From: Yarrowia lipolytica
Taxonomy: Eukaryota > Ascomycota > Dipodascomycetes > Dipodascales
Length of the DNA stretch: 64,000 nt
NCBI RefSeq assembly: GCF_001761485.1
Contig: NC_090770.1
Location: 1-64,000, forward strand
Direction of reading: 5' to 3'
The notes beneath the pieces were generated by a model, which searched no databases, was not told the origin of the DNA, and worked only from the letters and a program-made list of their open reading frames with translations. The stretch's first letter is position 1. Each line of letters starts with the position of its first letter. Made by a program: the position numbers and the translations under genes. Below are positions 12,135-24,221 of this stretch, piece after piece.

Positions 12135-14824
12135 GTTAAGTCTGTGTAGACACCCAAAATATCCTTGTATGATGAAACCAATGAAAAGCGTAGAGAGGCC
12201 TCAGACTTGAAAATACTGTCTCAAGTGTACTAACCATTAAAGATGGCCTGGCAACACCGAAGTCAATTGGACATTGTACCGGTCTAAGGCGATACTAGAA
12301 CACATCACATCACAGGCACAGACACAGACACAGGCACAGATACAGACACGGATACAAGATGCGCGATATCGCACGATTAAGAACTTACTCGATCGTATGG
12401 CTTCAAGGCTGTGCCTGTGTCTAGGGTCCAGCATGTAGTAGTGTCATTGAGTGCCGTCGGGTGTCCTGTGCTATATGAAGATTTCCTGTGCTATATGAAG
12501 AAGGAAAGAAACAGGTACAAGTAGGATTAAGTACTTGTAATTCTCACAAAACCGAGTAGGAATTCAGGGTTGATCTAGATGCTGCATCAATGTCATCTCA
12601 TGTCCTACAAGTAGGCCATCATGGAAGGAGGTGAGTAGGACTAGAAGCCTGGGGACATCCCAAAAATTGTCGTCCTTGATCATCAGTGTCCATTGGGGCG
12701 CTCCGTTCAACAGGACTCAAGATAACCAATCTGTGAGACACACCGACAACCAGAGGGCCCCATATTTGTACCTAAAATCCACTTATTTCTGCTTTTTAAT
12801 TGTAGTTGAAATCAAACCCGCCCAGGACTCGAACTCACACGACGCAAAAAATGTGCACCTTTTTATTTTTATTTTTTGCTGCACCAATATCGGGTCACGG
12901 AAATGTGGTGAAGTAAACCTAATGAAGAAGCGAGGGCGATCACCATTGTGTGCCCAAAAGCCGCTGCCGCGGGGTTAGACACAAGACAGTACTACCGTTC
13001 GATAGCCCTGGCTATGGAGAAGGTCTCCACGAGGTTTGTTTCCCCATATCTCTTCTCAAACCTCCTGTTTCTTTCTTTTCCCGCGAGTGACTCACTCTAA
13101 ACCGAGTTGGATTCCCGCTGTCGGCTCGTGATATGCCATTGGCCGTCTTGGTCTTGCCTTGTCTTCAATCTGACTCTTTAGGTATTGGCATCAAAGTGAA
13201 ATCGTCCACATTCGTCTGAGAGAAAACTGGCTACGATCATCCTCAAACCATGTTGACAGCTAAACCTAAGCAGAGAGACGCAAAGGGACGGCCAGAGGAG
13301 GCCCTATGTCGTTGCTATGATAGCTGCCGGAGGAATTAAAGCAGCTGTTATTGAATCCATATCTCCGGCGTCTTGTCTCTCCCTCCTGCAATGATCTGAT
13401 ACCGTCAGTCTGTGTTTTGTTCTGCCAAGAGCCCCTTCCCAATGCTGCCAAGAGTGGGGCTGGATACAACCCACATGGCTGGCTGGTTTGAAAACGATCG
13501 GCCGCTCGAGCGACCGGCGATGGATTAGATAACTCGACTGTGCGTTAATCTGTGCGGGTTGAAACTCCACACGCTGCAGCAACAGTTAATACAAGGTCGG
13601 AATATGTGCTTGCGATAGGTGCGTGCCGTCATGTACATGTGCAGCATGTGAGCTTTTGCGCACTGTAGAAACCGGTCCAAGCCGGTGAACCTACGGCTTG
13701 TTTATTGCAGGCGTTAGATGCGGTCGGTGAGTTCTTTTTTTTTTTTTTCGGTTGGTCCTCAACGGTGTAGTACGACTACCTGTAGCTATAAGACACACCG
13801 CCAACACTCTTATTGTGATACGCTCGCTTTGATTGGTGGATGGTAATTGCACAATATCACCTCCGGCTCACCCGATTCACGTGCTTCCTGTTGTCCCGCA
13901 CCTCGCCAAATGTCAAAATGTCACCACAGACAAAGACGCAAAGTTATCTGATTGGGCTGCAGCCAACATCACCAGTGGTTATCCACGAGACGTTGACGCA
14001 TCGTATAGCCACAAGAGATGAGCTACTGAACCTCAAAAACCTCGCTACTAGCCTCCCTATCCTCTCTCGCTTCCCTCGCTTGTCTAACTTGTCCTGAGGT
14101 CACCGTTACACCTCCATCTATAGCTCCAAGCGTCCCTTTACGGCATCATTGTGCGCTTTCCTTTTTGCTCTGCAACCTTATGAGTTTATTCCTAGTGGTG
14201 CCGCGTGTGTAGAGTGACAGCGGAAGCTGTTAGTGCATCTATAAGATGATGGCTAGTGTGGTAGTTGATTGAGTCTTTGGGGCTGGCAGAAGCTGTCCAG
14301 TCGTTGCCTGCAACTCCTGGGTCACGTTAAGAAGAGCACAGGAATACACTCTGAAGAGTTTCGAAGCGAATTTTTCAATGGCGGCCCCTCCTGCCTCTTT
14401 CACAACTCTTGGCGCTCTTTTAGCAGATTTCAAATTAGCTCTGAGCGTGCATTTTGGCTCAAGCAATCTCATGTTGTCCCATTTATCAGATTGATCAGAA
14501 GATGGGTGAAACTGCGAGTTGGAAACTACAACAAGCGTCCAGACGAGCAATGAGCCAATCAAAACCCGATCACAGCAAGATCGAACACGAGCACAGACCG
14601 CTAACCCCATTGAATCCCCGTCTCGGAACTCCGTTAGCCGCCTTTGCCGTGGTGTGAACAAGGGCAGAACCTAGTCCTGTTGTACATTTAGTCCCCAACA
14701 CGCCAAGAAGAAGGCTAAAATTATCTGATTTTTTTATTATCAATTTGATCACCCCCAGAAGACGGGTTATATATACCGCTCGTAGACCCGATAAAAAAAT
14801 AGCCTCCCATCTTCTCAGCACACA
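12135..14824. other. Intergenic; repeats and an isolated B-box-like site
   Basis: No confident gene. CAGACA-type hexamer repeats lie at about 12302-12355. The minus strand near 12826-12845 carries GAGTTCGAGTCCTGG, a good pol III B box, but no matching A box or tRNA fold surrounds it. A poly(T) run lies at about 13735-13748. A 140-codon minus-strand frame at 14239-14661 is not recognisable as a protein. Confidence 0.45.
14768..14775 (+). promoter_or_regulatory. TATA box of the Psg1-like gene
   Basis: TATATATA lies about 50 nt upstream of the ATG at 14825, in otherwise AT-rich sequence, which is a plausible core promoter position. Confidence 0.55.
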
Positions 14825-15919
14825 ATGAAGCTCTCCAATATCTTTGCCCTCGCAACAGTGGCTCTGGCTGCTCCCCAGCCTCTGATTACTCCTCCTCCTA
14901 CTGCTGTCGAGAAGCGAGACGACCAGGCTGTTCTCGGAGCCGACGTCTGGATCCAGACCATGCCCAACGGCCATGAGAAGCGAGTGACCCCCACCATCAT
15001 TGACGGAGTCACCATTTCCGGCAAGCCCCTCTCCGATCACAACGGTACCCCCACCCCATGGAACTCTCTGGACAACACCGGTATCCCTTACCGAATCACT
15101 CCCTCCATCAAGAAGGAGAAGGACCAGCCCGCCGAGACCATCTCTGCCTCTCCTTCCCCCCCTGCCAACTACCCTCAGTCTACTGACACTCCTCCCGTTC
15201 TTGGATGCTGGGGAGACCGTCTTCCCGAGGACAACGAGAAGCTCCCCGGCTACCCCTTCTGCTCTCCTCATAACGGTACCGAACTCGTTGCCGGTGAGAC
15301 CTACTGGGTCACCTGGGACCCCTCTTACTGGGGAGGTGATGACATTGCTCAGGTCAAGCTGATTCTGCGATCTCTGCCTACCGGCACTGACGATCTTATG
15401 TTCGAGACTGAGCCCTTCGCCAACCGGAAGGGTTACTACCCCCTGGAGATTCAGCGATCGTGGACCAACAACGGCGGCTACTTCTTCATCAACATTGCAC
15501 CCCTCACTCGACCTGATACCAAGGCCAAGAACGTCGGCACCAAGTCTGGACCTATTGTTCGGGCTATCATGAGCAAGAACGACGGCATCACCACCGTCTC
15601 CCGACTTCCTTCTGAGAACTCTCTGCAGCCTGGCAAGAAGCACAGCGGTGGAGGAATCGGCAAGGGCGGAATTGCTGCCGCTGTTGTTGTTCCTGTTGTT
15701 GTTGTCATCCTCCTGTCCGGCCTCGGCTTCCTCTACTACCGACAGAAGAAGACCAAGCAGCAGCAAATGTCTCAGGACCGATCTTGGAACCCTGCCGAGA
15801 ACGTGCGAAACATGGACTCCATGCCTCCTCGACGATCGGACGTGTCTCTGGACCGAACCATCTCCATCGACACCCAGCACTCCATGAAGGGCGACAACCC
15901 TTTTGAGGACCACCACTAA
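14825..15919 (+). CDS. Psg1-like type I membrane protein
   Basis: A 364-residue secretory protein with a cleavable signal peptide (residues 1-16), a dibasic Kex2-type site (EKR, residues 29-31), a lumenal domain, one membrane span (about 281-304) and a short basic cytosolic tail ending in an acidic NPFEDHH stretch. The order of motifs VTPTIIDGVTISGKPL, PTPWNSLDNTGIP, ITPSIKK, then a paired-cysteine segment (CWGDR...PFCSP) and TYWVTWDP matches, from memory, Saccharomyces Psg1 (YKL077W). Psg1 is a Kex2-processed Golgi protein that stabilises the plasma-membrane ATPase Pma1. A similar role here is inferred from family resemblance. N-glycosylation sequons are present (NGT twice). The long antisense frame opposite it is a codon-bias shadow. 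Confidence 0.75.
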   Translation: MKLSNIFALATVALAAPQPLITPPPTAVEKRDDQAVLGADVWIQTMPNGHEKRVTPTIIDGVTISGKPLSDHNGTPTPWNSLDNTGIPYRITPSIKKEKDQPAETISASPSPPANYPQSTDTPPVLGCWGDRLPEDNEKLPGYPFCSPHNGTELVAGETYWVTWDPSYWGGDDIAQVKLILRSLPTGTDDLMFETEPFANRKGYYPLEIQRSWTNNGGYFFINIAPLTRPDTKAKNVGTKSGPIVRAIMSKNDGITTVSRLPSENSLQPGKKHSGGGIGKGGIAAAVVVPVVVVILLSGLGFLYYRQKKTKQQQMSQDRSWNPAENVRNMDSMPPRRSDVSLDRTISIDTQHSMKGDNPFEDHH

Positions 15920-18738
15920 GTGTTGGCATGTGCGACTGTATGACTACACCATTTGAGATTCACTCACATTTTTAAAATATAAAACGGCGATGCCTTAGTA
16001 ATGATATTTATGACCTAACAACTGATTGTGCACGTAGACGAGCTGGATTTTTACAACTGTCAGTGGGTGCGTACCGACATACCCCACAGCCTAGCATGAT
16101 CATCAACCGAACCAGTGAGTACCTCTAACTGGTTCTGGTCACTCATCTTAGTTGACGGAGACAGATGACGAAACTGGACAAGCAGATTCCAGGTTTTCCC
16201 CTTTTTGGCCCCCGAGAGAACTTCATAGAAAGGTTCGTTAAGCCAAACCACTCAGAGAGAAGCGGGACGGTGAATATATTCCCTTTTCTATATCATACAA
16301 GCAGGGTATTGGAGAAGTTTAGACTTTCTAGGTCATTCCAACGCGACATTTACACACAACTTGGTGCGAGAATGTCCAATATGGCTAAATATTAGGGCAA
16401 CGGGACACTTTCAGTGTGGTCAAGATTATTAGTCCCGGTGGTTCAAATATCTACGAGTACTGGACCCTCACAGGAGTTTGAGATTGTTTCGGGTCAGAGT
16501 GGCCAGTCTTCAGACAAGACCATCAAGTGATTTTACACATTATCCAAGAGTATCGCCCGGAAGAGGAGACCTGTGGGATCAATATAAGACCATATAGTGA
16601 TTGAATTATTCAACTATTGGCAAGTCTGAAATCAATATGTTTCATTCGTCAGACGTAACAAGTGTTAGGGGGACCTGTTATGTTAATCGCGGAATGGCCA
16701 AAGATGAAAAACGAGAAAACATCTTACGGATCTTGTTCAGAACTTCCCGAGTTCGAAATTTCTGCTTTTTCAGCCCTCTCCGATATACCAGAGTTCAGCT
16801 ATAGGCTTCAGCTGGTGGCAGAGGAGTATGAGTGATGGTATTTCGTTTTCCAGGAGTCTTGCCGTTGAGCAGCAAAGGGTTTGTTGTCAATCAGGGCACG
16901 CAGACCGGCTAGCTCGAGAGTGGATACAAGTGCTTGGTTCAATAGCTCGAGGTTCAAGAATGTATGTACAGTAGATACTTGTATTTTACAAGTAGTATAT
17001 ATCTCACGACAACATGTACTTACTTCAGATATTGGTTGTCGATTACTAAAGTCTCAGTTACTTCACTCTGATACACCTGGGATACCAGCTTTGTCCAGGT
17101 TACCTCCCGCATCCAAAAGAGCATGGACCCTGTTTCCGGATACTTCATCACTTCGGCCACACCCGGCCAAGATAGCCGAGTACGGTCTTCTAGAAAGTGA
17201 TTCAAGACCGAATGGTCAAGTGTCTTACTGACATTGACGATCCCGACATTGGTCTCGGCAACTACGGTATCTCTGAGCACGTCTCTGGCTTCATTTCGAC
17301 ATATTCAACAAGACTGACGACAGTAACCAGCCGATTGCGCCGCTAAGGAACCAGCTCAGGCGTTGTTGGCTACCGGTCGGGCTCCTAGCCAGCACCTCAC
17401 CAAGAAGTGAGTCATTTGTCTGGTCTTACGTCCTTTGTACAGATCTCACCCCAATTGAGCGCGGCTACGGACTAGCAACTGACGCAGTATACACCCAATT
17501 GCTGGATGTGCTTCATTGACGTCTAGCTCCGAGCCCTTGCCAAGTTATCGTCTACAAGTACATGGTATGTACATTTTGTACTGCATACACTGCCACACCT
17601 TTATTTCGTTATTTGCTCCTACTTTTACATGTCACTGAGTAAGGATAGGGAGTTTATAGACCTGGAGTGGACCTCCATCAGCTCTACCGGCTCCCAATGC
17701 CTATAAGTACGAGCATGTTACTAGAATGGACTACTCAAATGACTTATTCTGGACTCAGAGTTGTGGGTTGGTATACCGTTGATTCAGGGGTCAACTCTCC
17801 GGACAGTACAAGTACGAAGCTGAACTTCGGACAGTGGTAAATCTGCACACTGCCTCGGTACTTGTACGACTACAAGTATCGTACTACTGTAAGTACTTTA
17901 CCCTTTTAAACCTCATATTAATAAATCCCACATTTTAGACCCCCCTTTCGCTTACCACCTTGCACCCACCTCACACCCACTTCCTCCCACCTCCTCCCTC
18001 GCACCCACCTATTGAAGTAGTGACACCAGGGTAATAAAAGACACACGGTTGTGATGAGCGGAACCCGGGCTTTCCAATTGTCCCACGTTTGGCCCGTTTC
18101 TCCACTTCCTCGTCGCGCCAAGATGACCCTCTGCGCTTGCTCTCATACTTGTGGGACAGTATGCATCGTGTCACATGTGGGCAAAGAAAGATATCGCCAA
18201 CACGCATGTTTTGCATGTATAACACGTCAAGTTTACGCGACGTGCGTACTGTACGAATATGTACGAGTATGTACGAGTATTCTACTTGTAATATATTGTT
18301 GGTGGAATGTGGACTATTCGTATTTGTACTGATTTGGCAAGGGAATGTACATATTAGGAGGTAGGGGTGAGTGGGTCATGGTTGGTGCAACATCAGGCAT
18401 GTATTATACATACTGTGCTTGTAGATATCGGATCGGATCGTGTCGATCTGTAGATCGGTGTAATACGATACGGTAGCCATGTACTATCCTTGACTGGCGC
18501 AATACTAGTACATGGCGCGCAATTGGCTTAATGCTATTACCACCACAATCACTACCACAATTTCGATTCCGCTGGCGTCTCCTCAATACCTCCCCAAATC
18601 AGGCAAATCAGGGGTAACTCACCAATGTATCGCTCCGGGTTCCTGCTTTGTTCATGCCCCCCTGGACGCATGTGCACTGGCACTGGGGGGCTGCAATTGA
18701 TAATGAGGAAAATGAGGTCAAGTGGTGTCACTCCCATC

Positions 18739-18807
18739 GGTTCGGTGTGAATAGCTCCGCTGGTTCAGTGTGAATAGCTCCGTTGGTTCGGTGTGAATAG
18801 GTCTGTC
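18739..18807. repeat. 23-nt tandem repeat, three copies
   Basis: Three near-identical units beginning GGTTCGGTGTGAATAG follow one another head to tail in non-coding DNA. The second copy differs by one base in its first half and the third diverges at its end. Confidence 0.7.
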
Positions 18808-19052
18808 GGCTCTATCAAACTTGAACTGCCAGTTGAAACTTTTGTTAATGTTTAATTGGCATGTTTGGTTGACCGCTGTGATACGGAACACTGCCATTAA
18901 TTACGTCATTCGGCCGCTCCACACACCACCACTCCGCCACTCGGTACTCACACTCCTTGTAGGTTGGCTTCCCGTTTTAACAATATTATTAATGTACTAA
19001 CACAAACAAAACACGAAAGCTCCCCCCCCCCCCCCCCTCCCCCGCATACATC

Positions 19053-19059
19053 TATATAA
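19053..19059 (+). promoter_or_regulatory. TATA box of the repeat-rich wall protein gene
   Basis: TATATAA lies 83 nt upstream of the ATG at 19142. It is preceded by an uninterrupted run of 16 cytosines (19022-19037) and a further C run. Confidence 0.55.
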
Positions 19060-19141
19060 CCCCCTAAATGTCCTTCAATAAAACCCCACAGTCAACTCGT
19101 TCAGTCATTCATTCACTCTTTTTTCAATCCCACCAGCTGCA

Positions 19142-21739
19142 ATGAAACTACCCATCATTGCCCTCGCTCTTCTTCTCTCCTCGGTGGTGGCCGAAGTCAC
19201 CGAGGACCAGGCGGTCCTGGACACCCTCACGGCCCCCAGCATTTCCACCAGCAACCCCGCAGCAAACGCTCTTCTGGATCTTCTCCAAGAGCAGGCCGGT
19301 GTTCTGAGCACCAAAAACAATGGTGCTGGCAACATCTCCATCGATCGCACCATGATCATCGGCTACGCCAGCAACGACCCTAACTCCCAGAGCCGATTGC
19401 CTGGTTTCCTCAGACGACAGCAAATGTACGGCCAGCACCAGTGGGAATCCACCTGTGGACCTGAAGACTGGAGAGATATCATTTCTCTCGACAACCCCCA
19501 GTCGGTCAAGGAAGCCTACGACTGGTACTTTTATGAAATTGGAAAACACGAGCCTCAGTACACTGATCTCATGTACGAACAGACCGTCTATGACGTGTAC
19601 ATGATGTGGGCTGCCCAGAATGGTGCCGACGAGGCTGAGCAAACAGGCTCAGAGCTGATTCTCAATTGGCCTCCTACAGGCACTTGTGGAGAGGGCTCCT
19701 CTGCTGAATCTGATTCTTCCTCCGTTGAACCCTCTGGCGCTTCTGATATGCCTGTCACTACCGATTACACCAACACTCATATTCCTCTCGAGACTGAGGT
19801 CCCTTCTATTGAGCCTTCGGTTGAGCCTTCTGCCGAGCCATTCTTGAGCCTGTCCTACGGAAGTCCTTTCAGTCAGCCTTCCGTGGGAGCCTTCTGCCCG
19901 AGCCTACCTTCTGAGCCCTGTCTAACGGAAAGTCCTTCAGTTCGCCCTTCCGTGGAGCTTCCAGAGCCTACTTTCTGAGCCTGTCTAACGGAAGTCCTTC
20001 AGTTCAGCCTTCGTGGGCCTTCTGCAGAAGCCTACTTCTAGCCTGTTCTACGGAAGTCCTTCAGGTTCAGCCTTTCCGTGGAGCCTTCTTGCAAGAGCCT
20101 ACTTCTGAGTTCTGTCTACGGAACCTTCAGTTCAGCCCTTCTGTTGAACCTACTGACGCCCCTGTTTCCAATGAGACCCCTGCTTCCACTGATGCTGCTT
20201 CTGTCGAGCCTACTTACATTCCATCCGTTGAGCCCACCCCTACCCCCACTGATACCGAGATCGATATCCCTCCCGCTACTGACAGCTCAGCTGCCCCCTC
20301 AGACCACCCCTCCACAGCCGAGCCTGATTTCACTGCCGCTCCTACCGCTACTTCCGCTCCTGTTGAGCTCGGAACCACTCTTTCTGATGTCCAGACCACC
20401 CTAGACTCACTGCTGACCAACATGCCCGACTCTGCTGAACTCAAGCAGCTTGTCAGTGATGCCTCTGCTACCCTGGCTAGCATTGAGAGCCAACTTTCTG
20501 GCACCCTGGCTAAGCGAGACGAAAAGGCCGATCTGGCGGTTAACGTAGCTACCCTTCTGGAACAGCTCAAGGCAATTGCTGCTCTTGTTGAGACCGTGGA
20601 GGACAAGTCCGCCGAGCTGCAGGCTGATCTGGACAATCTCAATGCTCAGATTGCTGAGCTGGAAGCTTGGCTGGATGAGAATGCCCCCGAGGTCACCTCT
20701 ACTGAGACTGAGGCTCCTGTTGAGACTGCTTCGGAGACGGCTTCTGAGACTGACGCTCCTGCTTCTGAGACTGACGCTCCTGCTGAGACTGTTTCTGAGA
20801 CTGGCACTCCCGTTGAGACTGCTTCTGAGACTGACTCTCCTTCCGTCACGAAGCTCCTTCCGTCACTGAAGCTCCTTCCGTCACTGAAGCCCCTTCCGTA
20901 CCGACGCTCCTGTCACTGACTGTGAGACCGACCTCGTGTCTTCCATCCCTGCTAACATCTCTGCCCCCCTTGTGACTGAGATTGAGACCCTGTCCACCAC
21001 TCTGACCACCACCCAAACTGTCACATACTGCGAGGAGGAGAACGTTTGCACCAATACTGTTGTCACTCTGACAACCTGTGTGCCCATTACCCACACCGTC
21101 ACCGTTTGTGACACTGTCATTGATGGCAAGACCGTCACCGTGACTGTTCCATGCGAAATCGAGACCGAGTACGTCACTGCCGAAACCACCGTTGTTGGCA
21201 CCACCGAGATTGTTTCTCAGCCCGTTGAGACCATCCCCGTCTCTCAGCCCGTTGAGACTGCTCCTCCCGTTGTCGTCGAGTCCACTCCCTTCAACAACAT
21301 CTCTTGGACCATCCAGTCCACTACCGCCCCCGCCACAGCCCCAGTCCCTGTTGAGACCTCCCCCGTCACCGTCGAGACTCTTCTGACCACCCAGACCATT
21401 GTTGAGGAAGATTATACCACCACCATCACCGGAACCGTCGTTGTGACCCGAATCATCGTCACTCCTACATCTACTCCTGCTGTCGCTACGCCGCTTGAGC
21501 CCGTTCCTACTCCTGTTGACTCCACTCCCGTTGTGCCTGTTCCTACAGCCGCCAACATCACTGAGATTCTCCCTGTTCCTTCGAACCCGGTCCAGGGTAA
21601 CTTCACGACATTTGTGCCTATTCCTACCCAGGCCAATATCACTCAGTTTGTGCCCGTGCCTTCCGACGTCACCCAGGCTAACTCTGGTAAGAAGCTCACC
21701 GTCGGAGCTCTCATTCTCCTTCCTCTACTCATGTTGTAA
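19142..21739 (+). CDS. Repeat-rich GPI-type cell wall protein, frame broken in the repeats
   Basis: This looks like one secreted wall or adhesin-type protein split across frames. The N-terminal part (from 19142) has a signal peptide (residues 1-17) and a ~190-residue domain with W and C residues, open to 19978. The middle part is open in another frame (20089-20919) and the last part returns to the first frame (20936-21739). The last part ends in GKKLTVGALILLPLLML, a GPI-attachment type tail. At 19798-20150 there are about five degenerate copies of a ~63-nt unit encoding EPSVQPSVEPSAEP-like sequence; a second array (about 20698-20930) encodes SETDAP and SVTEAP repeats. A Thr-rich module containing paired cysteines (CEEENVC, TTCVPITHTVTVCDT) precedes the tail. 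Several frame slips fall inside the arrays, so either consensus errors or genuine decay are possible. I call it one locus, with boundaries reliable only at the two ends. Confidence 0.7.
19798..20150 (+). repeat. Degenerate ~63-nt coding minisatellite
   Basis: About five units share the words CGGAAGTCCTTCAGTTCAGC and CGTGGAGCCTTCTGC. An intact unit would encode about 21 residues rich in E, P, S and V. Neighbouring copies differ mainly by one-base gains and losses, not by synonymous substitutions. Confidence 0.7.
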
Positions 21740-23405
21740 TGTGCTGGATCACAGATGTACTAACAGACTTAATCTCCAATATAACTCTCAATGCCAGTTA
21801 TTTATAGGTAAAGCAGAGCACGTAAACCTGTTGGATGAGATTTCTCTCTGATATTTTCACAAAATATTCCCCCAGTAATTGAGTAAATCCCGAAACAATA
21901 TTTTAGGATATGTTTTCCTATATTTTAGGTAAAAATTTCAAGATTAGGCGAACTGTTTGGTTCAAAGCAGAATATATAACGGATATTATCTGTGGATCTA
22001 CTCGAATCTCGAAAAATCCATAAATCATCATCTCCATATTGTATGACTAATTTAGGAATACCGAGAAGCCCGTGTTTCGACGCCAGTCATGGTTTTTCTC
22101 ATCATCCCATTTGGTCACTGTCAATCCCTGAGCAAGCTAAAATAAAAGCCAACTGTGCAAAAAAAGTGCCCGGAGCACAGCACTGGGGGTTGCACAAGAT
22201 GGAGATTCCTCCATAACCAAAAAGAAGCGTCTGACTCGCACACGTAGTTTGGGGAACGTGAATGAGGGTTGTGCAGATGTCTCCATGGAGACGACCAGGT
22301 GGCTGCTCTCACGGGATATGGGTGTTCTTTCCAACACTCCGCTGCAGCATCACCATCTACTAGACCCTGACCTATCCGTCGTTTTGGACGAACTAACAGC
22401 CATAGTGAGCCCTCTGCTTGAAGCCAGTGGAGGGATAACACATCCATTCTGATCAGAAGAAGCCCTCAAAATCCATGGAGTGGGCAGTGGCAATCATGGC
22501 AATTGCAGTTGTAGGTGTGCAGTAGATATGTCCTAGACTGCACAGAAAGATGCCACAGAGGTAGTATGATGAGAAAGAAGATTGAGTAGGGAGACATAGT
22601 ATAGACACTGTCATCACCAGATGTGTACTTTTGTTGTCCTTTTATACTCACCTTATTTTACATTATATTTCCCGTATTACTGTAATAGGAAAGAGGCAAA
22701 TAAAAAATAAAATTGTACCTCCCCAGTACAATACATGAATTCTTATCCTATAATATACTGTATAACGTATGTACTGTAAAATATATATGATTGGCGATTT
22801 GTTAAGGTTGAGATAATGCCATGGAGTGCATAATCGCAACTCTGTTGGGAAGTTATTAATGGTGGAGTAAATTGTAAATGGCCGCAAATTATTCTAATGA
22901 TTTATATATATTTATTTGTTGATAATATCTGATGTCCGTTGTTTTCCTTTTTTCCCGATTTTATAGTATATATTATTATTATTATTCTGATTTCGGATAT
23001 AATGGGCAACAGAAATAGGTGTCTCTGGAAAAGGCTTAGAGATGTCACATTGAGAATAAGAGCACTTTCCAATGTTTATGAGGCTATTATAACATCCAAC
23101 TTGATGTTGGTGATATTAGAAGGTGTTCTAGAGAGTGTCATTCGCTAAGTGCTGTAGTAACATAGTTAGCGCAAATAATTGAGTTTGTTAGTAAGGCACA
23201 CCGGTCACATTGACATTTTACATATGGAATTATATGGAAGAAATGTTCTTTTAGAGGGTGTCTGGCACGCACTTCCATGGCACATAAAACATCTTCGACT
23301 ACTTTGCTATCATATAACCAATAAATTAACGCAATCTATGTTTTGAGACTTGAAGCAGTGTGTGGAATATGATATCCATCATGACTTATAGCCACTTGTT
23401 GCTGT
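21740..23405. other. Intergenic, AT-rich
   Basis: No supportable gene. A 67-codon plus-strand frame at 22249-22452 has somewhat coding-like composition but no recognisable motif and no partner exon. The rest, especially 22640-23000, is AT-rich with short TA and ATT runs. Confidence 0.45.
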
Positions 23406-24176
23406 TTATAGGTATTGGAAGAAGTAGTAGACACCCCAGGCGGCCCAGTTTCTCTCCCTGATTACCGCGTATACCCCGCTCGAATGGTCGTCATTCCACT
23501 CCTGCAGCGGTGCGAAATCCTCGCTCTCCTCCAGCATCTGCTTGTACTTGGTTTGGTTCTCTAGTCGGGCATCCACTACAAACGCCATCATGTAAGAGAC
23601 GTACAGAACCGCTGCAAAAAGAACAAGATAGAACCAAGCTGTTTTGAAAAGCGCCACGAGACCAGAAGAGATGAGGGTCGATAAAATGGTTAGCTGTTTG
23701 CTCTTTTCGATCGTCTCATAGTACTGGGACTCAGGCAGCCAATTGGAAGCAAAAAACGCCTCGGACCACTTGATTTCGTTGACGAGAAACGAGTTGAGAA
23801 GTAGAACCAGCACAAAAGCCGCAGGATGTACCGACAGTAGCCAACACTGACAGACACCCAGTAGTAATGTAGACGCCAGAAGAATGGCTGCTGTAAATAT
23901 GTAAGGAGAGACCTGAAAGAGATGCAATTGGGCAGCGGAAATCTTGGGGGGTGTCCACAGAGGCAGGATTCCGGCTGCCAGACATGCCACCAGCTCCATC
24001 ACCCTTCTTCCCTGCTCTCCAGGACTCAGATGCTGGTTTTGAAGACGGTAAATTGTCACTGTGAGTCCAGATAGCATCACTCCATGTCGTAGAATCATGC
24101 TGAACCAGTTGGCCATTAGGGCGGGTAGAAGGGTGTGAGTCAATTGCTGTTGCGTGTCCTCTTCGTTATTTAACAT
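23406..24176 (-). CDS. Multipass membrane protein of unknown family
   Basis: I do not recognise this protein. From Met16 of the longest frame (ATG at 24176) it has 256 residues; an in-frame ATG at 24221 would add 15. In the longer numbering, hydrophobic segments lie at about 31-55, 74-90, 105-147 (probably two spans), 177-193 and 194-216, giving five or six membrane passes. The C-terminal ~50 residues are acidic and then aromatic, ending WGVYYFFQYL. There is no cleavable signal peptide, so insertion is probably by the first span. Two TCACGTGA palindromes lie upstream at 24381-24388 and 24547-24554. The length without stops and the hydrophobic periodicity support a real gene; organelle and activity are unknown. 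Confidence 0.7.
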   Translation of the reverse strand: MLNNEEDTQQQLTHTLLPALMANWFSMILRHGVMLSGLTVTIYRLQNQHLSPGEQGRRVMELVACLAAGILPLWTPPKISAAQLHLFQVSPYIFTAAILLASTLLLGVCQCWLLSVHPAAFVLVLLLNSFLVNEIKWSEAFFASNWLPESQYYETIEKSKQLTILSTLISSGLVALFKTAWFYLVLFAAVLYVSYMMAFVVDARLENQTKYKQMLEESEDFAPLQEWNDDHSSGVYAVIRERNWAAWGVYYFFQYL

Positions 24177-24221
24177 GGCCGAGACTTGTGATAGTACTGT
24201 AGATACACAAGATGGTTTCAC

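Larger units (their letters stand above)
15920..19141. other. Intergenic, 3.2 kb, with repeats and palindromic TACAAGTA motifs
   Basis: No gene could be supported on either strand. Repeated TACTTGTA/TACAAGTA words occur at about 16970-17000, 17560 and 17860-17890, with TACGAGTATG copies at about 18255-18280. A 23-nt unit is repeated three times at 18739-18807. A 16-nt poly(C) tract and a TATA box at the right end belong to the next gene's promoter. Confidence 0.5.

Noticed and set aside
14239-14661. 140-codon minus-strand frame divergent from the Psg1-like gene
   Set aside because: Irregular composition with no motif; a CTAACAG-like acceptor just beyond its end is not paired with a donor.
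14570-15916. 448-codon frame antisense to the Psg1-like gene
   Set aside because: Overlaps a gene with signal peptide, membrane span and family motifs; the antisense product is low-complexity.
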